From NCBI GenBank assembly GCA_016800925.1, contig JABCPU010000211.1:53007-117006 (forward strand): a stretch of 64,000 nucleotides of DNA, in the 5' to 3' direction. Of the stretch, positions 22,339 to 34,352 are shown piece after piece. Each line of letters begins with the position of its first letter. The stretch's first letter is position 1. Made by a program: the position numbers and the translations under genes. The DNA is from Suillus spraguei (taxonomy: Eukaryota > Basidiomycota > Agaricomycetes > Boletales > Suillaceae). A model generated the notes under the pieces. The model had not been told where the DNA came from. It saw only the letters and a program-made list of their open reading frames with translations, and did not search any database.

Positions 22339-23571
22339 GAAGTCGAACTGGGGATCTAATACCAGTAGTAAATGAGGTACTTTATATGTCTTATGAAAAA
22401 GTCTTGCCGTTTGAACACCATAGATATTGTCATTATTTGAAATTCATATAAAAGCCTGCCCTTCCAAACGCCATAGGTATTGTAATTATGAAAAAAATGA
22501 ACAGCCTTGGCGACCATCCGAGCACCATAACGAAAAAACAGCCTCGCCATCCGAGCACCATAGATGTCATAATGAAAAGAAATTGAATGGTGCATTATGC
22601 TGACAGGATAGCAAGTAGATATAAGCCTATGTGCACCACGTCAACTACTTCATCACTTGAGACCTCTCAGATGCCCAACTCACCCTCCTCGAAGGGTCTG
22701 TGACCCTGCATCCATGTTGAAAGCACTTTTACACTGCAGTAAGTGCATCAGATAGGATTCTGCACCAAATGAATCAAATGACCTTTAGTTTCAAAACTTC
22801 CTTGGCGCACATCCTAAGATCTGATGTAGATGAGCTATGCAGTGCTGATTGCGAGTGAGTAATGAGTATCAAGTATTCTAGATGACAGCCTAGAATGAAC
22901 ATTGACCCCCTAGGCAATTTCTTGAAATAACGCAATTGGTCCATACAGGAATCCAAGCCACAGGTGAGATTGATCAATTCAGAGACAGAAACTGTATGGC
23001 GGGTCTGAAAATATCTCCTAGGCACCGACAAAGAATTCAAGGGTGAACTAGAATCTGAGCTGTGTGGTGTCAAGGAACAGCTAAGGGGCATGCAGATAAG
23101 TATTGCTCACCTTTTAGAATGGGTGGAGAGGTACAGATATAAATGGCTGGAAGAGTACCACTGCGCCAAGGACCTTGAGCTCCATATGCCAGATGGTACC
23201 TATGTACCCCACCTTGATCAAATTCCACAAGACGCCCCTTCTCCTGGCTTCAAGCCAGAGTTATGAAGCTTGGATGATGAAGGTTCAGGAAGTTATGGAT
23301 TGTGATACTGAATACTGATAGCATGGGGGAGCGGCCGCATGGTCATATCTAATATCCAGTTTTGATTTAAAATTAGTTTAAAGACTTGAGAATATGCTTA
23401 CTATGTGGTGTGACGTTGAGGGCATGCATTGAATTGCGCCACCGGACATGAAACAACGTCAGGCAGCCGTGCACTGCTGTATCCCTATGAATCATCAATG
23501 TTCATTGAACACAAACTATACATATTAATTAACTAGACTATACTAGTATGCGCTGCTGAAATGATGGTATG
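22339..23571. other. Region without recognised gene
   Basis: Contains short direct repeats of CGAGCACCATA / CCATAG(A/G)TATTGT near 22410-22565 and a 105-codon minus-strand frame (22774-23091, MPLSCSLTPHSSDSSSPLNS...) without family resemblance. No feature beyond this is supported. Confidence 0.4.
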
Positions 23572-24341
23572 TGTTAAGACCGTACTCAAGGGGAGAGAGA
23601 TCCGAAGGGCTTTGGCCTTAGTTCGTGCACTGTGCCCCTTTCTCGAGTAATGCCCCTTATTTCAGGGAGGAGTTTATTTGTCCGAAGACCTGGAAGGAGT
23701 TGCGTGACGGATCCGGGTGTCTGAAGGTATCGGATATGATACGTCCGAAGATTATTCGGAACGTAAGAAGAGGACAGAGATTAAGGCTAGCTTCGGAACG
23801 AGTTCCTAACTAGAAACTAACGGAGGTAGACTATCCAAAGATAGAGTTGGAGATATAGACTATAGGAATCAATCCTAAGTCTTGGAAGGTGACTTAAAGC
23901 AGAAAGTGGCTTAAGTCCGGAGGAAACAGAATGAGTAGAATCTAAGATGATATTCGAACTAAGGTTCTACGGAGATCTACAAGTGGTTTATATACTGTAA
24001 GTATCTAAGATGGATAATCAGCAAGTCCGGGACCGAGGGCTATGTACGAAGTGTAATGGAAGTCTATTAGTTAATGCACAGCGGATCAGTAAGCATGAAT
24101 CAGAAATGAACACAGGAAATGGATCAGTAACACAGGACAGAAATATAAACAGCCAGAATACCGGAAACAGGAGGAATGACAAAAGGAGATAGACGCAGAT
24201 ATACACAAGGGAGTTAAGGTGCAAGAAGTGAGTACATTCGGATGGGTGGTCCGGACAGGATCTGTGGACCGGACGGATATGGAATCGATCGGATCTGATC
24301 GGATATGGTCAGATCTGAGATTAGAAGTATGGTATATGACA
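23572..24341 (+). mobile_element. Solo LTR, family C, with GTATG target duplication
   Basis: The 770-bp sequence begins TGTTAAGACCGTACTCAAGG and ends GGTATATGACA. GTATG flanks it on both sides (23567-23571 and 24342-24346). It is near-identical to 48814-49582 and, inverted and truncated, to 60406-60927. No internal region is found, so the superfamily is unknown; the 5-bp duplication and TG...CA ends are typical of LTR retrotransposons. Confidence 0.92.
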
Positions 24342-24346
24342 GTATG

Positions 24347-25017
24347 CATTTGTCCAACTAAATTAATTCAAAGCCCAGTCAGAAAGAACATCATAACTTC
24401 GCAAAGTTCAAGGTTCTACACTACTACATTATAGCTAATCATATCATGCAAATGCCAAAGTATAGTACAATAAGGGTTAGAAAGAGATTTTGTTATAAGC
24501 AAGAGATGTGCTGATATAGTGAACGACTACATTTCAAACTCAGCCGGCAATTCCCAAGCACCAATTACTAATCGGGTGCTGCCAACTGAGTCTGAATGTC
24601 TGTAGTCATTCAGTATATCAGCGGTGCCCTGCACTTGATTACCTTTTTTTTCCTTTCAAGTTTTGACAAGTCAATATTTAAATGTGAATACATAGAGTAG
24701 TACTTGTGATTTGTAAGAGTAGTATGTATTCAGCTTGTCTTTACTCTGCATTAACTTTCACTGCCCAAAGTGACTCTTGTGTGGGCAAGACTTGAATTCA
24801 ACAAATATAGCTGTTTTTTGGGTGTCGGTCCACAATTTCTGCGCCATGGTTCCATTGTCACCCACAACTCGCCACAATTGTCAGTATTATCTAATCCAAA
24901 ATAGTGATTCACTATATATACTGACTTCGCACATTAACAGGTCTTCTTTCTCCTACTACTACCATACCTCAATTATATACCATACCATACTCATACTAGC
25001 AAATTATGTAGAAAACA
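24347..25017. other. Non-coding gap
   Basis: No gene or repeat recognised between the family C LTR and the second Tc1 element. Confidence 0.5.
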
Positions 25018-25019
25018 TA

Positions 25020-26615
25020 CAGTGGCTCAAAAAAGTGTCTCAATGTTTTTGGATTTTCTTGTAATTGCTTTACTGTGAGTCAGGGCGTGGAATATGACTA
25101 AGCTATAGGGAGGTGTCAGAAAGCCCTACTTCTCAGCTCTATTATTGTTCCCTATGACATGGGAATCCGCTAATACCGTGTGAATATATAGTTATTTTTA
25201 TTTGGTGATTCATTGAGACACTTTTTTGACTTTCAGTTTGACCAACACAATCTCTATAATTCTGATACTTTTTGTGACCTCATTTTGTTCTAATGACCTA
25301 TGCCACTCTTCTAAACATATTCTCTATCCATTTATGATATTCCTCCCTAGCTATCTTACTCTACCCTGCTACAACTTTGTCCTATAGCTGAAATAGCCCT
25401 ATTGTGAATTTTAATAGGCTGTATGCAATTCCTTGAGTCATTACCAGAGATATTTCATAGGTTTGAGGTTTTGGGACTGTTCTGGTCATTATAGAACACT
25501 AATGTTGTGGTCCTCAAGTCATTGGTAGCCAACTCAGAGGTGTGTTTAGGGTCATTGTCATATTGAAAGATAGTGGCCTCTCTACTAATCCATGACTCTT
25601 ACATGCTTCTTAGCAGACATTTACCTAAAATTGAAATGAAACACTCTGTATTTATGATCCCCTCTGTTTCACAGAAAATTTCCATCCCATATGGCCTTGT
25701 ACCATCAAGTTTCATCTTCCAAAGTCAACACTTTATTTAACTTCTCCTGCTTCTAGTAGATCTCCTGCTTTTTCACAAAATTTTCAGGCTATATAACCCC
25801 TTACCATATATTTTGGTCTCATCTGGCCATATAACCAACCTCCAGCCCTGAATAGTCCAGTACTGGTGCTTTAAAGCAAAATTGTGTCATGTTATTCTAT
25901 GAGTCAGAGATAGAACTGAGTTTTATGCTTCATTACAGCTTTAAGATTGGACACCCTGATGAAATTACTGACTGTCTAAACTGAGACAGTAGTAGAGATA
26001 ATGTAATTAATGATTTTCATAGACTTAGTAGCAGTAATGGCCTGCCTAGTTAGAATATGATGAATAAGATATCTGATATCATATATGGTGAGCTTTCAAG
26101 TAGCTATGAATTAGCTTAAAAACCACAACATTAGTGTTCTATAATGACCAGAACAGTCCCAAAACCTTAAACCTATGAAATATCTCTGGTAATGACTCAA
26201 GGAATTGCATACAGCCTATTAAAATTCACAATAGAAGCTATTTCAGCTATAGGACAAAGTTGTAGCAGGGTAGAGTAAGATAGCTAGGGAGGAATATCAT
26301 AAATGGATAGAGAATATGTTTAGAAGAGTGGCATAGGTCATTAGAACAAAATGAGGTCACAAAAAGTATCAGAATTATAGAGATTGTGTTGGTCAAACTG
26401 AAAGTCAAAAAAGTGTCTCAATGAATCACCAAATAAAAATAACTATACATTCACACGGTATTAGCGGATTCCCACGTCATAGGGAACAATAATAGAGCTG
26501 AGAAGCAGGGCTTTCTGACACCTCCCTATAGCTTAGTCATATTCCCACGCCCTGACTCACAGTAAAGCAATTACAAGAAAATCCAAAAACATTGAGACAC
26601 TTTTTTGAGCCACTG
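25020..26615. mobile_element. Palindromic Tc1-type transposon made of two 3' halves
   Basis: Starts CAGTGGCTCAAAAAAGTGTC and ends with its reverse complement, with TA on both sides (25018-25019, 26616-26617). The inverted arms are about 492 bp (25020-25511) and 494 bp (26122-26615) and nearly identical. The 610-bp centre reads on the minus strand as the middle of a Tc1 transposase, in the order NFIRVSNLKAVMKHKTQF, then VIWPDETKI, then YDNDPKHTSE. The arms therefore carry the 3' (Glu-side) end twice, and the 5' end with the helix-turn-helix is lost. The outer 15 bases match the element at 10063, but inner terminal sequence differs, so they are sister families. Confidence 0.9.
25440..26121 (-). 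pseudogene. Tc1 transposase, central and 3' part, degenerate
   Basis: Read on the minus strand: a DNA-binding-domain end (ISTTVSV then TVSNFIRVSNLKAVMK), the first Asp motif VIWPDETKI near 25830, the second motif YDNDPKHTSE near 25550, and a remnant of the QSPDLNPIE-type Glu region near 25470. Many stops and frame changes interrupt it. The N-terminal helix-turn-helix is absent. Confidence 0.65.
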
Positions 26616-26617
26616 TA

Positions 26618-27010
26618 TAGTCTAGACTATCAGTGAATAAACAAGCGTTGAGCACAGTATGGGAAAGTTTAAGTTCTTGTAATGCTGAAATTGATAGCAG
26701 ACTACACAGGATCATGTCCAAATGCACCGGACTTGAAATTGGATCCAGGGGTGATGAACCACCCACAAAGCAATGCAGAACTGATGAAGGTAAGTTGTAA
26801 TACCATATCGTCAACATTGTCATTGATGAGCGTGATATAGAAAATGAGGCATTACCACTGGCACTGCATGATCCTGCTGCATGGGACATTCTGACAGGAT
26901 TCCTTACTGCATCCATGTCGATGTCTGAGATGGATGACACGCTTGTATCGTATCTTGGTGATAACAGTCACAGCTAGTAATATTTGTGAACTAAATGACA
27001 ATTGTAGGCT
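26618..27010 (+). other. Unrecognised coding-like sequence
   Basis: Plus-strand stretches such as LPLALHDPAAWDILTGFLTA near 26855 look coding but match no family known to me. They may be the 5' part of the following Spt5-like gene or of another transposon gene. The start was probably removed where the palindromic Tc1 element inserted. Confidence 0.25.
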
Positions 27011-29103
27011 ACAAATTCTTATACTTGCGAGGTTGGGGAGGAGGAAGTGGAGACAGAGGGTGAAGATGGACACTCACCCGCTCAAAATCGCACAAGCGAT
27101 CCAAAGTAAGTGAATGGTCATGGCTGATAATGTTGTGAACTAAACATTCAGATTAACAATTCTTTCATCCTCGATATGGCCAACATTGGGGATGATGAGG
27201 ATGAGGATGAGGAGGAACAGGAAGAGGGGTATGGAGATGGCACATCTGTGCAGTCTCCAAAAGTTACACGCTTGGCAGGACCGTCAATGAAACAGAAGTT
27301 AGCAGCAACCTTCAATGATATGGCCACTTGGTTTGAGCACAATCCATGTTGCTCATCACAAGACCACAAGAGTTCCACCCCCAGAGCTCCCGAAACCAGG
27401 ATGTACCTACTTTACATTCAAAGTAGGTTTAATTCTGAATGATGGAGTAGATTGCTAATTTTATTGTAGGAACTAGTACTGAATATGTCACCGAACACCT
27501 TCGGAAGAAAGGATTTCCTGTGATCATATCAGCTTGGACAGTTGGCCAGCTTTACATGGTGGCGGACTGTCCAAAAACCACCGGAAAGACCCTGCCCCTC
27601 TCCCTCTATCTTGCTGTGAAGCAGTACACTCGCATCGCAGAAGAAGAACATGAAGCTGTCGAGCGTTCACAGTCCGAACTTCCTAACCTAGCATGGGTGA
27701 GAATTAAGAACAGCAAGTACAGGGGCAATATAGCGCTGGTCTTCAAACAGCTACCAAATGGTATTGTTGCGGTGTTGATCATTTTGCAGGACATCCCCTA
27801 CGCCATGCCTTGTAGATCTCGGGCGTTAGTTGAGTGATCTCGCCTCCCAAAAAACAACACCATGTCCAACATCATTCATGACGATCAAGTAGTAGGATGG
27901 AAGTTCAAAGGTGAAAGCTACTACATGGGGCTCCTCTTAAAAAACATCTACCACGACCGACTAGAGCTTGTAGCATCTCCTCACATTAGCGACATTTCCC
28001 TACACCTGGAGTCCAGATGGGACAAACCGTTCATGAAAGAAACCATTGTAGCATTTTTGATGCAGTTCCTGCGGGTGGGCGATTCAGCGAGAATCATCAA
28101 AGGCTCTCTTTGTGGAGAGCTCAGGAAGGTAATTTCCACTGACCATACTCTGGGTTCAGTGTGCTTGGAATGCGCCTGTGGTGGACATCCAACAGAGGTA
28201 GAAGTTGCTCTGCAGGACATAGAACATGTCTTTCGAATCGGTAATACCATAAGAATTATGGCCGGTTCGTATTTGGGCCTGGAAGGGCACATCATCCAGA
28301 TCCATGAGGATATATATTATGTTTGTCAATACGTACCAATGAGGAGGTAAATATGTGATTTTTTTTTAATTGAATCATCTAACACAAGTTGTGCATGGTT
28401 TGAAGTATCAAAATACTACTTAGATCTGCATCTGTTGACTCACACATTTACATCACGGTTGCCAACGCAGCAATATTTCAAGCCCCCCAAATCCGACTCC
28501 ATCCAAATTTGGGATTCCATAGAAGTTCAGGAGGGAGAACACAAGGGGAAACATGGCGTCATGGACTGGTGTGCCAAGGGAGACACTAATATTTGGTTCC
28601 AGGATATTTTCATTCTGAAAAATACAGAATTGTCAAGCATCTCAGTTCCTGCTGCAATAGTTCAGCGGACGGACATTGGCAAGATCATCCAATATACAAA
28701 GGAAAGGGGCTATGACATCAGACCTGGAGATGTCATGACAGTCATCTGTGGGTCAGAATATGAGGTGAAAGGGGTTGTACAACTCATAGATTTTCCAAAT
28801 GCTCATTTAACCCTGCTGTGTCATGGCAATCATTCACTGGTAAGTATGATTAATCTCGATTTTAACTTCATCTCTGACTTATGATAGCTCAATGTTCCAA
28901 TCAAATTTGTCATGAAAGTACACGACGCCAACTTAGATCACTTCAAGAAAGATATTGGTACAGAGGTGTTTATTATTGCGGGTGAGCAGAAAGGCTTCCA
29001 AGCCACGCTTCATAGTTTTGGCCCCAAGACTTGCATTTTTGCCATGTGTGGACAGAAAGTCATCCAACTTAAACCCTATAAAGTTGCCAACATGTTTTCT
29101 TAG
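27011..29103 (+). pseudogene. Spt5-like (NGN/KOW) gene, broken
   Basis: An acidic N-terminal part (EDEDEEEQEEGYGDG from 27197) precedes an NGN-like block (YVTEHLRKKGFPVIISAWTV...LYMVADCPKT near 27480-27590). KOW-like motifs follow: AWVRIKNSKYRGNIALVFKQ near 27690, VGDSARIIKGSLCGELRKVI near 28075, IGNTIRIMAGSYLGLEGHII near 28240, IWDSIEVQEGEHKGKHGVMD near 28505 and EVFIIAGEQKGFQATLHSFG near 28965. Real Spt5 binds RNA polymerase II with Spt4 and controls elongation. This copy has stops or frame changes between blocks (27830, 28350, 28880), lacks the C-terminal repeats, and sits among transposons. I take it as a TE-associated Spt5-like relative, not the essential host gene. Confidence 0.6.
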
Positions 29104-30129
29104 ATGATCTCTCAACTCTGTTTCCTTGTGACATACTTCCACAAGTCAACACAGGCATATGACACACTGGAAGAATGTGTAAGGCTACCAAAGGGGATCA
29201 CTCGTGGAATTGAAGGAATTGGCAAAACACACTTTGCCACCATCTGTGCTGCCGCTATCTCTGTCCAGCATTGCCTCCCAACATTGCGAGAACTTGTCAA
29301 CATTGGAATAATCAAATTTCCAGGCAAGGCACATGATTTCCACAACCCATCTATCATCAGCTCATTTGTTACTACAGACAGCAGACTTGGCAAGCATCAT
29401 CAAGTCTGGAAGCCATTGTGGATTGAATTTCGAATTGGGCCTCGCCTGTTTCATTGATATTCAGGGCCAAATTGCAAAAGCTATTGTTTGTCTTGAGTCC
29501 ACACAAACAAATGTGGCCGATGTGTACAAATATTGGTTGGCAATTTGCGGATGCATCAAACAGTTGTTTGAGGATTCATCAAGTGGTTTCAATGTCGAAG
29601 AGATGGGCCAAATTTATGCTATCATTAACTCCTGCTTTCGTGAACAGCTCAAAGATGGACCGGCTGACTGCTATCTTGCAGCTTTATGCTTAGATCCACG
29701 TATGTTTACTCATTCTTCACCTTTGATGAGTGCTTGTTCTTAATGCACATGGGACAGGTTATGTTCGCAGTGCAATCCTGCATAACTGACTCTCTCTCAA
29801 AATCAAGATACCTTGCATTCTTTCAACAGCTGTGCCCGATATCCTCACATCGATCAACAACTCACATCCCTTAGAAAATGGCCGAAAGATGGCACCCAGA
29901 CATCTCATTTGGCGATCTCGACTCTATTATTTCCTCACCCAAAGAATCAGCCGCTTATCAAAGCCACGAGCCTACTGGCAGTTATTTGTCTGTTGGCGCA
30001 GATGATCAGGAAGAAATCCTCGAAGATGAAGAAGATACATGGCTCAATGAGATGCTAGCGGGTAAACCAGCGGCACCTGTCCCTGTAGGCTTGATACATC
30101 ACACACCTATAGTTGTAATCAAAGTGTGA
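29104..30129 (+). pseudogene. hAT-family transposase remnant
   Basis: Plus-strand blocks read ITRGIEGIGKTHFATICAAA near 29205, AKAIVCLESTQTNVADVYKY near 29475, DGPADCYLAALCLDPR near 29655, and an acidic end. The arrangement matches the middle and C-terminal parts of hAT transposases (RNase H-like fold interrupted by helices). Frame changes near 29395 and 29740 and stops near 29458 and 29875 inactivate it. It follows the Spt5-like pseudogene in the same orientation with no gap, so they may once have been one unit or neighbours in one element. Confidence 0.55.
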
Positions 30130-31299
30130 TACATGTATTACTATGGTGCATAGTTGACTATGGTCCATAGGGCTGATATATCAGTGGATGATCCTGTCAG
30201 GACATTCCCACAATAGTCTTACACCCCCAATTGTCGCTTTTTGGCCACCTACTGTGGGAATTACCCCACAACACCAAAAACATCGCCCATTTTTGGAAAT
30301 CTCCACAATATCAATTATTCTCACACCCTACTACCTCACTGCAGTTTCACCACCACACCATAATGGGTTGCTCTTAATATATAAGTAGTAGTTTGGCATA
30401 TATGTGTATAATATAATATAATAGACCGCTTTTTTGGTTTATTTGTGTGCCTGCTCCTCCTCCAGGCCTCTTTCAACATAACCTGGGGCACAGAACATTT
30501 TTGTCCTTTTGATAGGTGTGTGATCCAGGATATATTTAAAACATGCTTAGGAACATATTTGAAGAGATTCCTAGCTTTATTTGACCTCCTGAGATGTCCT
30601 GCATCAATAGATATAGTACATACACAGAAAAACATAAAATATGTTCCTAATTGATTATTTTTAGGTAGATAGACTTGGTTAAAGGATGCCCAACACATAT
30701 TTAACAATAGGAACAATGTTTCAGGAGCTCAGGACTATATGACAAGATCCTGTTGTGTAGTGCAGCCACCCTCTCCTGATGGTTTATCCCCTGTCATCTT
30801 TTTTCCTATAGGACCGGACCTCAACTCTTGTGATGGGTCTATTTCTACTCATATTTTAAGTATATATATAACTTAGCTACTACAGAAAACCTAAAGTATT
30901 CATCTGCAGGAGCACAATTGGACAAAGTCGCATTTCTGACATTTTGATATTTTCTAACCACTCTACCTTGCATCCATGATCCAACCTGTTCACAAATAAT
31001 TTATATAGCATATTACTTGCTTTTCATGACAAAGATCAGCTTAAAATGAGCCAGACCTTGGAGATGGTGTCTATACTTGATATTTCCACTGATAAGGGAC
31101 CCATACCTTCAAAACATCGAATTTTAATGATCAGATACCTAGAGTGTATTTAAAATGCATTCAGTATTGTAGATCCACGCTTTCAGAACGATCCAACAAG
31201 AATTGAGTGTTGAGGAAGTAGAATAGATAAGAAATCGGGTGTGGGAAACTCAAAGACTCAAAACGTCGAAAATGGTCAGTTGAGTCATAGTGGTAGGAC
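30130..31299. repeat. Dispersed repeats flanking duplication copy 2
   Basis: 30230-30365 is the inverse of sequence at 2740-2860. About 30400-31200 is an inverse, diverged relative of 1838-2697. A 126-codon minus-strand frame at 30336-30716 comes from this repeat and has no recognised domain. No terminal repeats were resolved. Confidence 0.5.
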
Positions 31300-32091
31300 T
31301 TTAATGCTGCACCAACTTACTTTACCACCACATCACTTCCACATATCTTCTACCCTCAGGGCAAAGTATAGTATAGGTTTTTTGTGTAGTTTAACATGTA
31401 TTCTATTTAAATAATATAAAATCATCGGCCTGTATCATAGGTAAAATACTACTTAGATACAAGAGGGGACCTGTTGTGGTGCAGTGGTGAAGCTGCAGTG
31501 AGGTGGGGAGGGTGTGAGAATAATTGATATTGTGGAAATTCCCAAAATGGGCGATGTTTTGGGTATGTTGTAGGCAAATTCACACGCTAGGTGGCCAAAA
31601 TGCAGTATGGGAATAATCTGCGGTAACTGAGTACCATTATGGGATCAATGTGATGCAGGCACCATTATGCATAAAGGGAAGCATCGAGGGTTTAGCGTCA
31701 GCCATGCATAACCAAGATGACGCTAGTTAGCCATGGTTATGCATCACCCTGCCACGAACAGGTGAATAACATGCTAGTTAATAACCCTACGCAAGCACTT
31801 GATTATTAACATAGGTTAATAACACCAAGCTGACTTATCGTCCTTACCCTAGTGCTGACTGACTGACACCTGAGATTTAGAAATTGAACATACCAGGATC
31901 AAAAGCAAACCATCTCTTGCCACATTTTATCGGGAAATCAATTCCGTGCACTCGGGATGACTCCCATCGTAACTATCTTGTCATCACTTTTTCGAGGGGG
32001 ACTGACGTGACTAAGGTGCTCAACATTCCCATCGCGTTTGCTATCACATATATAGTGGGCCACCGAGTATGATATGACTTTCCAGTGAGTC

Positions 32092-33567
32092 ATGTTCTCC
32101 GTTGCATCCTTCCTAGCACTCTTGGCTTTGCCAGTCACGGGATCTCCCGTTGAAGTTCGCAATTCCCCCATCACGCTCCCCATGACCAGCAGGCTAGCAT
32201 TCTCCAATGTTAGTGACCTCTTGCGGCATGATGAAGCTCTCATTGCGGCCTTGACGCAATACAACGCGCATGGCCGACGTGATTCTGTTCCGTTGACAAA
32301 CTTTGATTGGGGCTACAGCGTATCCGTTGGCATTGGCAATCCCACCAGAATCTGTAAGTTCAACACTAAGAAAACATGCGGCTGCTAATGTATTATTGAA
32401 GACAATTTGATTGTCGACAGCGCTAGCGCGATCACATGGGTTGGCGCCAACACTCAGTACGTGAGCAGTACCGGCACCAACATTGGAGTGCCTGTGAGGG
32501 GCACTTATCAGTTTGGCTCCTTCCAAGGTATGGCATACAGCAATATCATAAGTTGAAAATACCTACGATTAGTATCTATAGGAACTTTATTCGAAGATTC
32601 AATGTCTTTCGGTACTGATCAGCTCTCCATCAACCGGATTCGATTCGGTGTTGCTTCTACTTCGCAGGGCTTCGCTTTTGACGGTGTCCTTGGCATCGGG
32701 CCTAGAGGCTTGACACGTGGCATCCTAAATTCGCCAGAAGCCACACTCCCGACTGTCGCTGACTATCTGGTTCGACAACGCACCATTCGTGAGCCCATTG
32801 TTGGTGTCTTTTTCCAGCCCAATGGTGTAGGTGCACCCCTGATTGGCCATGGAGAGATTTCCTTTGGCGGAGCCAACCATCAGAGGTACACCAGCAATAT
32901 TCAATACACGTAAGGCACCTTAGCCTCTGGATCAATCCAGACTGATGGTAATTGTTTTGTTTCAGTGCTATCACCGATATCCCCCCCTCATCGCAGTACT
33001 GGGGTATCAATCAGGGGATCACCTACGGAAATAGACATATCCATATCTTGGACTACACCGCTGGCATCGTGAATTGCGGTTCCACCTTTCTTTACATCGC
33101 TTCTGGTGGGTATTTGGAGTGCAACGAGTAATAATGGTCTCATCAGCGTTCGATAGATGCCTTTGAGAGGTACCAGGCTGCAACCGGCGGTACCATGAAT
33201 GCGAATGGTCTTCTCCAGATTTCCCTTAACCAGTACCTTGCCCTACATACCTTGTACTTTCGTATTGGCCTGGTACGTCAATTCTGTCGGACCTCACATC
33301 CCTTGTTAACCATTTGCACAGTACACCTACAGATTCATCCGTAATGCGCAAATCTGGCCTCGTTCTCTCAACTACAAGATTGATGGCGGTGACGGTGACG
33401 ATGATATATTTCTCGTCGTTAAACGCCTTTCATTGCCCACTGGCTCAGGGCTTGACTTTATTAATGGCTACGTATTCCTCCAGCGCTACTACGCTGTGTT
33501 CGATGGCAGCATGTGGCCCCGCGTCGGTTTTGCCCGAACCCCGTACACTGTTGTCGAGAGCAACTAA
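32092..33567 (+). CDS. Pepsin-like aspartic protease (family A1) with altered catalytic motifs, copy 2
   Basis: Six exons, 32092-32353, 32402-32527, 32582-32909, 32966-33105, 33157-33272 and 33322-33567, encode 405 residues; the signal peptide and fold match copy 1. The catalytic changes are the same: D-S-A-S at the first loop and Asn in the second (V-N-C-G-S). Both therefore predate the duplication. Differences cluster near DYLVRQRTIREPIVGVFFQP and at the end (FDGSMWPRVGFA against FDGGRRPRVGFA), and copy 2 lacks one codon after GGTMNA. All splice sites are kept. Whether the protein is made is unknown. Confidence 0.85.
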
Positions 33568-34352
33568 TATGGAATTGCCAAAGTATACGAAGCGTCGTTT
33601 TGCAGACATCACTGAATGGAAGGTAGCAGCCGATATAGTCATACTATAAGCCAGAAACCCTGCATCATCCAGGCAGGTTATCCATACTGCTAGGATATAT
33701 CATTCCTGTATAGATACATGATCTGCCATATGGCCCATATCTAGAATATTTTTGAACCTCAGCTGTGCATGTATTATCCCCACGCATTTCTGGCTACCTA
33801 CTGCGGGAAGTTCTCCACACAATGCTGTCACACCTCAATGCTTCGCATTTTGCCACGTGGGAATTTCCCCACAACTGAACTTGAGAAGCCTTTTGAGATT
33901 GGCTGGCGAAGTTATTACTAATAATAGCACTAGTCTGATGTCATCTTCATTGTTGCACACGGCTCTACCACTTCTCTGGAAGATCCTCCAGACGCACCAC
34001 ACATACATATATATTGCGCCTCGCGTCGCTATGTCCTAACAAGAACAAAAACGACCCTGCACTATGATTAGGCTGGGCCCTAGCCCTGCAAATCACTACC
34101 CTGCAAGTGCAGAAGTACCAGATCAATCACTTTGCCTTGACGGAGCAGTGGGGAACAAGTATCAGGGAAAAGAAAAGGGAACGTGCCAGATCAAAAGAAA
34201 AGTCAATGTGGGTGTGAGAGCGTTACAAAATCATCATTGTCATAAATGCGCGTATATGCTGTGATCGGGAGTCACACGCGTCTTCGTGAGATAGTGAAAG
34301 AAACATGCAGATAGGAGATGGGTAACCAATGCGAATATGGAGAAGGAAATGA
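33568..34352. other. Intergenic, protease to F-box, copy 2
   Basis: Counterpart of 4809-5634 with several short deletions, including loss of most of the GGCCACCTACTGTGG motif present in copy 1. No gene is seen. Confidence 0.5.
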
